A stretch of 5,320 nucleotides of DNA. It comes from an uncultured Desulfobacterales bacterium (lineage in GTDB: Bacteria > Desulfobacterota > Desulfobacteria > Desulfobacterales > G020354645). Shown here one piece after another: positions 1-5,320 of this stretch. The DNA lies in assembly GCA_947259865.1 (NCBI GenBank), contig CAMYNZ010000270.1:1-5320 (forward strand), in the 5' to 3' direction. Numbering within the stretch: the stretch's first letter is position 1; each line of letters opens with the position of its first letter. A model generated the notes under the pieces. The model was not told the DNA's origin, ran no database searches, and worked only from the letters and a program-made list of their open reading frames with translations. The position numbers and the translations under genes were made by a program.

Positions 1-22
1 ATCCCTTTTCAAACTCAGGGCG

Positions 23-2272
23 CTATTTGTCGAGCGCTTTACGGACAGCCACGACAAGGTTTTCCAGTGTATAGGGCTTCTTGATATAAGCACCGGCGCC
101 CAGTCGTTGAGCCGTGCGCACGCGTTCTGTTTCAGCATAACCACTTGCAATAATGGCTTTTTGTCGCGGATGATATTTGATAATTTCTTTGTAAGTATCG
201 AGGCCGTCCATGCCCGGGTCCATGATCATGTCCAGCAATAGCAGGTCAGCAAAATCATTTTGCAAATGAGCAACCGCTGCCTCTCCATTGGGCACGGCTA
301 AAACATCATAACCCATTTTGCTGAGCATACCGACGGCCACCTCGCGCTGTTCTTTTACATCGTCCACGACGAGAATTCTCTCCTGGCCTGTATAATCCTC
401 TATCGCGATTCGGGATTCCGTGGCCGCCATTTTTTCACGGGTTACCGGAAAATAGAGTTCAAAACAGCTCCCCTGGCCTTCGTTGCTTTTCAGGTCAATG
501 AAACCATCGTGGTCCTTTACGGTGCCCCATACTACAGACATCCCCAGTCCGGTGCCGCTGCGCCCCATGGTTTTTTTGGTATAAAAGGGCTCGAAAATCT
601 TTTCTTGATCCTCAGGTGAAATGCCGATGCCGGTGTCTGATACACGCAACACGGTGTATTCGCCCTCCTGAATTTCCGGGCTGGCCGTATAAGGTCTGTC
701 GATATAACGATTTTGGGTTGAAATAACACACCCGCCCCCGGTCGGCATGGCCTCGGCGGCGTTGGAAACCAGATTCATGAGCGTTTTAGATAAATGCACC
801 GGTGAGCCCAGCAGGTTGAGCAGATCATCCGCCAACTCGGTTTTGAATGTGACATTGGGGTGATATGATTTGAGCTTTTCGAATTCAGGAGAATCTAAAT
901 ACTCGACTATCAATTTATTCAGCTGTATCGCTTCTTTGACGGCGACACTTCTGCGGGCCAGGGTGAGCATATCCTGTACAATCGCTGCTGCTTTCTGACC
1001 GGAGTTCTGGATGGTCACCAAATCGTCTCTGAGGGGACTGTCATCGGCCAGACTTAGCAGCATAAGCTGCGGATAACTGACGATACCGCCGAGAATATTG
1101 TTCAAATCATGGGCAACCCCGGCCGCCAGGTTGCCGATGGCTTCCATTTTCTGGGCCCTTTGCAATTGGATCTCAAGCTCTTTGCGCTCGCTGATATCTC
1201 GGGCAAAAGCAAACGTATACTGACTGCCTTCAAATTCAAGGAAATTAAGTGCAACCTCCACCGGCACAAAGGCACCGTCTTTTCTACAATGGTTTGATTC
1301 GAACATGATGGACCCCCGCTGCCGGTTCTGCTGCCACACCTCGCTCCATTGATCTGATCTAAATGAGGCGTCGATCTCCATCATGCTCATCTGACGCATC
1401 TCGCCCCTTGAATAACCGAGAAGTTTGCAGGCCGCATGGTTGACATAGAAAAATTTACCTTCGCTGTTTATCCAGTAGGCGGCATCGTTGGCATGATCGA
1501 TCGAAAACTGTGTCAAATGCAGTGCGCTATCGCGCTTATGAATCTGGGTCAGCATATCGTTGAAGCCCTCGAACAGGGTCCCAATTTCATCCTGACTGGT
1601 TTTTTCTACCCGCAGCAGGTAGTCTTGCTCATCGGAAACACGTTTCATTGTCCCGGCAAGCTTTAAGATCGGATCGGATATTCGGCTTTGAAGTTTCAAA
1701 GAAAAGACCAGGGCAACGATCAGAGAAATCAACATGATCATTGCGCAGACTGCCGCATACCAGAGTAGCCGCCCATACAGGCGCTTCAGGCTGTAGCGCA
1801 GATAGATCGTTCCAACCGCTTCGCCTTTGAAACGGATCGGTTCTGCCAGATCCAGATGAGCACTATTGAATTGATACACGGTCGTTGAGCGACGGTTATG
1901 GGCAAGCGCGATGTTGTCGTTTTGGCGTTTCCGGGGAAGCATTTTAGCGGCGATGTTTAACCGGGCCCCGTAATACGCAAAGTGTTCTCCGGCGGGGGTG
2001 TAGATCTCGGCTGATAGAATCTGGGGAACAGCGTTCAAAGCAGTCAGGGTTTCACCGGCTGCTTTCGAATCACTAAAGATTAGGGCGGCGGTGCAGTTTG
2101 AGCCCAAAGTGCGTGCCAGGGTGGAAAGCTGTTCGACAGTAGTATTACGGGCATCAATCAGCTCGTTGGTAATAAAGGCAGCCGATGCAATCAGCAGCGA
2201 GGTGCTGCTGGTCAACATGATAATGACGATCAACTTATGCTTGATGGAAAGATTTTTTAACCGCCGCATCAT
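23..2272 (-). CDS. Hybrid sensor histidine kinase with CHASE8-like periplasmic sensor, HAMP, PAS, HisKA, HATPase and receiver domains
   Basis: A 749-residue inner-membrane kinase predicted to autophosphorylate on His and pass the phosphate to its own receiver. Seen in order: membrane helix about 14-36; periplasmic part 37-168 with a CHASE8-like stretch (NCTAALIFSD at 59-68, then AAGETLTAL); second helix about 169-191; HAMP 192-245 with P201 and DEIG at 228-231; PAS about 250-362; HisKA with phospho-acceptor His388 in AGVAHDLNN; ATPase domain with N500/N504 region, DTGIG 546-550, EPFYTKK 561-567 and GTGLGM 573-578; receiver 631-749 with D636/D637, phospho-acceptor D681, S710 and K732-P733. All catalytic residues are present and nothing looks truncated. 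There is no DNA-binding or GGDEF output, so a partner protein is needed. The first of two tandem ATGs is used; AGGAA at 2279-2283 is well spaced for it. It lies 9 bp after the yfiR-like gene, whose family regulates CHASE8 proteins in Pseudomonas; regulation of this kinase by that protein is inferred. The TAG stop is followed by 22 bp with no visible terminator. Confidence 0.95.
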   Translation of the reverse strand: MMRRLKNLSIKHKLIVIIMLTSSTSLLIASAAFITNELIDARNTTVEQLSTLARTLGSNCTAALIFSDSKAAGETLTALNAVPQILSAEIYTPAGEHFAYYGARLNIAAKMLPRKRQNDNIALAHNRRSTTVYQFNSAHLDLAEPIRFKGEAVGTIYLRYSLKRLYGRLLWYAAVCAMIMLISLIVALVFSLKLQSRISDPILKLAGTMKRVSDEQDYLLRVEKTSQDEIGTLFEGFNDMLTQIHKRDSALHLTQFSIDHANDAAYWINSEGKFFYVNHAACKLLGYSRGEMRQMSMMEIDASFRSDQWSEVWQQNRQRGSIMFESNHCRKDGAFVPVEVALNFLEFEGSQYTFAFARDISERKELEIQLQRAQKMEAIGNLAAGVAHDLNNILGGIVSYPQLMLLSLADDSPLRDDLVTIQNSGQKAAAIVQDMLTLARRSVAVKEAIQLNKLIVEYLDSPEFEKLKSYHPNVTFKTELADDLLNLLGSPVHLSKTLMNLVSNAAEAMPTGGGCVISTQNRYIDRPYTASPEIQEGEYTVLRVSDTGIGISPEDQEKIFEPFYTKKTMGRSGTGLGMSVVWGTVKDHDGFIDLKSNEGQGSCFELYFPVTREKMAATESRIAIEDYTGQERILVVDDVKEQREVAVGMLSKMGYDVLAVPNGEAAVAHLQNDFADLLLLDMIMDPGMDGLDTYKEIIKYHPRQKAIIASGYAETERVRTAQRLGAGAYIKKPYTLENLVVAVRKALDK

Positions 2273-2278
2273 TACCTA

Positions 2279-2283
2279 TTCCT
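2279..2283 (-). promoter_or_regulatory. Ribosome binding site of the kinase gene, overlapping the yfiR-like stop codon
   Basis: AGGAA begins inside the TAG stop codon (2282-2284) of the upstream gene and lies 6 nt before the first kinase ATG. A second AGG at 2275-2277 is better spaced for the second ATG. The overlap suggests translational coupling. Confidence 0.6.
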
Positions 2284-2902
2284 AATTTCCATTATCTTCC
2301 ACGATTCTGGCTAACTTTAGCAATCGCGAGCTTACAACCAAGCCTGTTTGGTCCGCTGCCGCCAGATTGATTTCAAACCGGATTTTATTTTTATCTTCAT
2401 AAAAATTGATGATGACACCTTTTTGGGCGAAGCCATCCGTATCGCCGACGGTTAATGTTGGTCGGCCCTTTGTGGCTTTAAGAATATTTTTAATATGGGA
2501 TTTTGCTGAACTGGAAATAAAAAGAATATGGCATGCATTCAGTTCTTCGGTTTTCGTGAATTTTCGAATGATAAGGTTTTTACCGTTTATCTGTTTTCCG
2601 GCCAGTGACGTCAACTCCTGACCAAAGGGATCCTTTCCGATAACGCCAATGATAAAAGATGCATCGGTTTTGTCTCTATCCGGCCATTCAATAAAGCGGG
2701 TAAAGTTATACAAAAATGCAGCTTTGACACGATATTCCAGTGATGCCGCCAGGCTAAAGCTTGCATGGCTGAAAGCCAGTGCCGCCAGAAAGACTATGCC
2801 GAAAACAAAAACCGGGCCCTTATTGCGGCCGGCAAGGGGCAGGTGCCGAAGGCAATTATTGACTGCAATTGATTGCAACATTTTTTTTATAAAAGTTGCC
2901 AA
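2282..2902 (-). CDS. YfiR/DUF4154-family periplasmic protein
   Basis: A 206-residue exported protein of the YfiR (DUF4154) family, whose studied Pseudomonas member is a periplasmic repressor of the CHASE8 diguanylate cyclase YfiN. Seen: an N-terminal hydrophobic stretch about 31-45 with likely signal cleavage near LAA-S at 51-54; then family hallmarks YRVKAAFLYNFTRFIEWP (57-74), ACHILFIS (123-130), TLTVGDTDGFAQKG (149-162), and INFYEDKNKIRFEINLAAA (165-183) followed by GLVVSSRLLKLARIV. The mature length of about 150 residues fits the family. The start is TTG at 2900-2902, chosen because AAAAGGG (2909-2915) lies 6 nt upstream; an ATG eight codons in (2879-2881) has only an A-run before it. The n-region is unusually long (about 30 residues), so the true start could be downstream. 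Only one cysteine (C124) remains in the mature part. The gene lies 18 bp after the receptor gene and 9 bp before the kinase. Its role as regulator of that kinase is inferred from gene order and family. Confidence 0.9.
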   Translation of the reverse strand: MATFIKKMLQSIAVNNCLRHLPLAGRNKGPVFVFGIVFLAALAFSHASFSLAASLEYRVKAAFLYNFTRFIEWPDRDKTDASFIIGVIGKDPFGQELTSLAGKQINGKNLIIRKFTKTEELNACHILFISSSAKSHIKNILKATKGRPTLTVGDTDGFAQKGVIINFYEDKNKIRFEINLAAADQTGLVVSSRLLKLARIVEDNGN

Positions 2903-2908
2903 AGATTA

Positions 2909-2915
2909 CCCTTTT
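2909..2915 (-). promoter_or_regulatory. Ribosome binding site of the yfiR-like gene
   Basis: AAAAGGG lies in the 18-bp gap after the receptor stop codon and ends 6 nt before the TTG at 2902. It is the main reason to accept TTG rather than the ATG at 2881, which has no purine-rich GG motif before it. Confidence 0.6.
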
Positions 2916-2920
2916 AAAAC

Positions 2921-4993
2921 TTAGAATCGCCAGGTGATTTTGCCGTATACACCCCGTTCGACTTCGGTGGATTTGGTGTCGTTGCGCTCGGATTCAAACT
3001 CAGCGTGCTGATCGTCCAGCAGATTCTGTCCTACCAGAGCGATTTCAAAATCCGGAACAGGGGACCAGGCCAGGCGTATATCCAGGGTCGTATAACTGTT
3101 GATTTTTAAAGCCGGTAATTCGTCAACGAAACGAAACCAGAAATCCAACTCCACATCTCGAGGCAGCTCCATGGAGGATCTTAGAGATACCTGGTGGCGG
3201 GGACTTTTATCCTCATCGGGCTCTGTGACCGTGTCGGTGCTGTCCGTATCCGGATCCAGCTCCATTCGCAAAAAGGTGTAACCCGCCTGCCAGCGCCACC
3301 AATCAAATAATAGCCAGTCGGCTGCCAGCTCAACTCCGTAAGCGTATCCGGACAGTTTATTGTCTATACTGGTGGGGATGACGGCATGGGGAGGGGGCGG
3401 TATCAGTTCGAAGAACTGGGGTTGCCCTTCAATTGAACGCAGGTTGTCGTATTCATTATAAAACAGCGCAAAATCAAGTGATAGCCTCTGCTGGGGCTGC
3501 ACCCGGTAGCCCATCTCATAGGCGATCAATTCTTCCGATTCGAAATCGGAGTTTCCGATAAGTGCGACCACAGTCAGCGGTGACCCGGGAAAGAGTGCAT
3601 TGGGTGGGAAAACCGGCGCGTTGAACCGCGCGTCGTTTTCTCCCCGGGAAGGCGTCCGCACGGCCCGTGAGGCAGAGGCCCAAATCGAATGTCGCTCACG
3701 GGGTTGCCACATTATCCTGGCATTGGGTTGAATTTCATAGTCGGTGTAATCGTTATGTTCAAACTTTGAACCCACCGTCAGGCGCAAGCGTTCGCCGTCC
3801 AGTTGTATTTCATCCTGAATAAATGCACTGTATAGGCTGGTGCTGCGGTTGTCCGGATCGGCGGTCAGTGAAAATCCCCCATCGACGTCGTCACGGATGT
3901 ACCGGTATCCCAGTCCCCAAATTATTTCCTGACGACTACCCCAAGCAAATCGATGCTGAAAATCAATATCATATGTATCAACGATCACCCCAGCAATAGC
4001 GGTTTCCCACTCGGCACGATCAAAATAAACCTGTAAAGCCAAATCCGAAGTGTCGGATATCCTGTGTTTCCAGCGCCCCATTGCATTGAAACCCTGGAAA
4101 TCGTTTTCTTCATCGAAAGTGGTTGAAAATGGTGGCAGCAGTGAATATGCGGTAATCGTATCGCCCGTGGTGCCGTCATAGACATCACCCTGCAGGGTAA
4201 AACTGTCCGAGTCGTTGTCACCATGGTCAAAACGAAATCCCCCGCGCAAGAAGTCCCAGTCATCGGCAGTATCATTTCCGAGGCTGTCCACTCCGCTGTC
4301 ACGGTCAAAGTATTTCGAATAGATGCGGTAGTAGCTGTTTTCCCCGATCTTGCCCCCGTAACGCAGGGTTCCAAATCCTTTTTCCTCATCACCCCCGCCT
4401 GCTACCGCCAGCCCACCCTGGGTTTCCGTAGCCGACTTGGTGATGATATTGATGACACCGTTTACAGCGTTGGCACCCCACAAACTGGCACCCGGGCCAC
4501 GGATCACTTCGATGCGGTCAATATCTTCCAAAACCGTGTCCTGAACTTCCCAGAAAACCCCTGAATACAGCGGGGTATAAACCGACCGGCCGTCCATCAG
4601 GACCAACAGTTTGTTGGCGAAGCGGCCATTGAATCCGCGGGAGGTGATGGCCCATTTGTTGGCGTCAATCTTGGCGACCTGAATTCCCGGAACCATTCGC
4701 AGCGCCTCGGGTATACTGGTTGCTCCTGAGCGGCGGATATCTTCCTGGGTGATGACAAAAATCGCTGCCGCCGCCTCGGATAGCCGTTGACGCTTCTTGG
4801 CCGCTGAAGTAATTTCTACGTTCATCAGATCTTCAATACTCAATTCAGTTAAATCCGTGGGCAGCTGGGACGCCGCGCTTATGGGGGACGGCATACATGG
4901 GCTGAGTGGGGACAACAAAATACAGAAAATCAGCAGCATGCAAAATCGTCGTCTCCGTTTCAACCCTTCGATGTAGAAAACGTTACGTTTCAT
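2921..4993 (-). CDS. TonB-dependent outer-membrane receptor
   Basis: A 690-residue outer-membrane beta-barrel receptor that would bind an external ligand and use TonB energy for uptake or signalling; the ligand cannot be told from sequence. Residues are counted from the ATG at 4991-4993. Seen: signal peptide about 1-42 with an Arg-rich n-region and cleavage near SAAS; a short linker with LTELSIEDLMNVEITSA, whose VEITSA (59-64) may be the TonB box; plug domain about 68-187 with ITQEDIRRSGATSIPEALR, RGFNGRFANKLLVLMDGRSVY, DIDRIEVIRGPG and GANAVNGVINIITK; barrel about 205-690 with GQNLLDD near the last strands and a C-terminal Phe, the usual outer-membrane signature. No N-terminal STN (FecA-type) signalling domain is present. 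An in-frame GTG two codons earlier (4997-4999) belongs to the Shine-Dalgarno AAGAGGTG, so ATG is preferred. It is first of three co-directional genes. No TonB/ExbBD or ABC transporter genes are seen, which hints at a sensing role (inference). Confidence 0.95.
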   Translation of the reverse strand: MKRNVFYIEGLKRRRRFCMLLIFCILLSPLSPCMPSPISAASQLPTDLTELSIEDLMNVEITSAAKKRQRLSEAAAAIFVITQEDIRRSGATSIPEALRMVPGIQVAKIDANKWAITSRGFNGRFANKLLVLMDGRSVYTPLYSGVFWEVQDTVLEDIDRIEVIRGPGASLWGANAVNGVINIITKSATETQGGLAVAGGGDEEKGFGTLRYGGKIGENSYYRIYSKYFDRDSGVDSLGNDTADDWDFLRGGFRFDHGDNDSDSFTLQGDVYDGTTGDTITAYSLLPPFSTTFDEENDFQGFNAMGRWKHRISDTSDLALQVYFDRAEWETAIAGVIVDTYDIDFQHRFAWGSRQEIIWGLGYRYIRDDVDGGFSLTADPDNRSTSLYSAFIQDEIQLDGERLRLTVGSKFEHNDYTDYEIQPNARIMWQPRERHSIWASASRAVRTPSRGENDARFNAPVFPPNALFPGSPLTVVALIGNSDFESEELIAYEMGYRVQPQQRLSLDFALFYNEYDNLRSIEGQPQFFELIPPPPHAVIPTSIDNKLSGYAYGVELAADWLLFDWWRWQAGYTFLRMELDPDTDSTDTVTEPDEDKSPRHQVSLRSSMELPRDVELDFWFRFVDELPALKINSYTTLDIRLAWSPVPDFEIALVGQNLLDDQHAEFESERNDTKSTEVERGVYGKITWRF

Positions 4994-4996
4994 AAG

Positions 4997-5004
4997 CACC
5001 TCTT
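4997..5004 (-). promoter_or_regulatory. Ribosome binding site of the receptor gene
   Basis: AAGAGGTG, a strong match to the anti-Shine-Dalgarno sequence, ends 3 nt before ATG at 4993; its GAGG core is 5 nt away. It contains the competing in-frame GTG, which decides the start in favour of ATG. Confidence 0.75.
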
Positions 5005-5031
5005 GATGTAAGGACAGGTCTGCAGGTGTGA

Positions 5032-5062
5032 TCCGGGCTTGCCATCCATGCCTGCTGCCGGA
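5032..5062 (-). other. Possible leader hairpin before the receptor gene
   Basis: On the minus strand TCCGG (5058-5062) can pair with CCGGA (5032-5036). An inner GGC can pair with GCC if the outer stem shortens to 4 bp. It lies about 40-70 nt before the ATG and might structure the mRNA leader; the pairing is short and may be chance. Confidence 0.2.
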
Positions 5063-5088
5063 ACAATGCTGTGACTATCATTTCCTGT

Positions 5089-5098
5089 ATCGGCCGAT
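5089..5098. repeat. Perfect 10-bp palindrome ATCGGCCGAT
   Basis: This exact palindrome starts 96 bp upstream of the receptor ATG, next to the AT-rich block. Its size and place would suit a half-to-half operator for a dimeric regulator, but a 10-bp palindrome can arise by chance and no regulator family is recognised. Confidence 0.25.
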
Positions 5099-5231
5099 TG
5101 CCGGTTAAACTTTACAAAAATACCGTCTTTTATCGTATGGATTTGGAATAAAAATGATGGTTATGTGGCGGTGCAGCCTGGCGGTATGGCAGCGGTGAGG
5201 TGGGGAAAAGATATTGTCCAACCGCATCCAA

Positions 5232-5273
5232 CGTGCGCGAAAAAGGTTATCTCCATTAGGTTTTTGTCGCACG
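5232..5273. repeat. Imperfect inverted repeat with 13-nt arms
   Basis: The arms are 5232-5244 (CGTGCGCGAAAAA) and 5261-5273 (TTTTTGTCGCACG). Six outer and five inner base pairs flank a 2-nt mismatch, around a 16-nt loop. No T-run follows on either strand, so it does not look like a standard intrinsic terminator. It could be an operator, a transcript structure or the trace of an upstream gene end. Confidence 0.5.
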
Positions 5274-5320
5274 AGACAGCGGGTTGGGGTATCGTGAAAC
5301 TGACATGGCCCGCTGCCTGG

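Larger units (their letters stand above)
5000..5320. other. Upstream non-coding region of the operon, no confident gene or promoter
   Basis: These 321 bp hold the leader and probable promoter of the three-gene operon. The stretch 5101-5155 is AT-rich and is the most promoter-like part, but no -35/-10 pair with acceptable spacing was found on the minus strand, and no sigma-54 GG-N10-GC pair. On the plus strand TTTACA at 5111-5116 resembles a -35 box but lacks a good -10. On the minus strand, frames stay open from the right edge to stops at 5105-5107 (71 codons) and 5161-5163 (52 codons). On the plus strand one frame is open from 5075 to the edge. None translates into a recognisable protein, and they overlap one another, so they are not called as genes. 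Confidence 0.6.

Noticed and set aside
1..37. Terminator-like pairings near the kinase stop codon (GCGCT/AGCGC at 20-24 and 33-37; CCCT/AGGG in the first 20 bases)
   Set aside because: The stems are 4-5 bp and no T-run follows in the direction of transcription; the first one includes coding sequence.
3985..4392. A 135-codon open frame on the minus strand inside the receptor gene
   Set aside because: It lies wholly within the receptor coding region in another frame, has no family-like features, and the receptor frame is clearly the real one.
4223..4564. A 113-codon open frame on the plus strand opposite the receptor gene
   Set aside because: It is antisense to the strongly conserved plug domain and N-terminal barrel and has no recognisable motif; it is a shadow of the receptor codons.
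4931..4948. Twin-arginine-like run (RRRRF) in the receptor signal peptide
   Set aside because: The h-region is strongly hydrophobic, the full Tat consensus is absent and outer-membrane receptors use the Sec route.
5066..5085. Fur- or CRP/FNR-like sequence around TGTGACTATCATTT
   Set aside because: Only one half of a CRP-type site and a partial match to Fur hexamers are present, with no symmetric second half.
5161..5210. G-rich stretch on the plus strand suggesting a G-quadruplex
   Set aside because: The runs are mostly GG with one GGGG, so only a weak two-layer structure is possible; it is better explained by repeated GGCGGT-like composition.
5105..5320. Open minus-strand frames running in from the right edge, possibly the end of an upstream gene
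   Set aside because: Several overlapping frames are open at once, and the longest translation is rich in His, Arg, Cys and Pro with no protein-like pattern, which fits non-coding DNA.

Overview
The window holds one compact three-gene cluster, all on the minus strand and read from right to left: a TonB-dependent outer-membrane receptor (2921-4993), a periplasmic YfiR/DUF4154-family protein (2282-2902) and a membrane-bound hybrid histidine kinase (23-2272). The gaps are only 18 and 9 bp. Each start has a recognisable Shine-Dalgarno sequence, and the one for the kinase overlaps the stop codon of the yfiR-like gene, so the three are almost certainly one operon. About 320 bp of non-coding DNA lies upstream (5000-5320). 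The 22 bp downstream of the kinase stop are too few to judge.

The outer-membrane receptor and two exported or membrane-spanning signalling proteins show a Gram-negative bacterium. The balanced base composition, the style of the kinase's C-terminal receiver (a DMIMDPGMDG motif around the phospho-acceptor) and this receptor subfamily (an LTELSIEDLMNVEIT segment before the plug) resemble genes of Desulfobacterota (sulfate-reducer relatives). That placement is a judgement from memory of the families, not a search result.

The likely joint role is a trans-envelope signalling relay. In Pseudomonas, periplasmic YfiR represses YfiN, an inner-membrane protein with a periplasmic CHASE8 domain, a HAMP domain and a diguanylate cyclase output; the outer-membrane protein YfiB relieves the repression. 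Here the YfiR-like protein is encoded directly before a protein whose N-terminal half looks like YfiN (CHASE8-like region, second membrane helix, HAMP). Its output is PAS-HisKA-HATPase-receiver instead of GGDEF, and a TonB-dependent receptor sits where an outer-membrane input partner would be expected. The attractive model is outer-membrane ligand event -> YfiR-like protein -> CHASE8 kinase -> phosphorelay. This is inference from domains and gene order. No ligand, downstream regulator or output gene is visible.

The upstream non-coding region contains a long imperfect inverted repeat (5232-5273), a 10-bp perfect palindrome (5089-5098), a possible leader hairpin (5032-5062) and a short cobalamin-riboswitch-like segment without the rest of a riboswitch. 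No convincing sigma-70 or sigma-54 promoter could be read. A divergent gene may begin at the extreme right edge, with only weak support.
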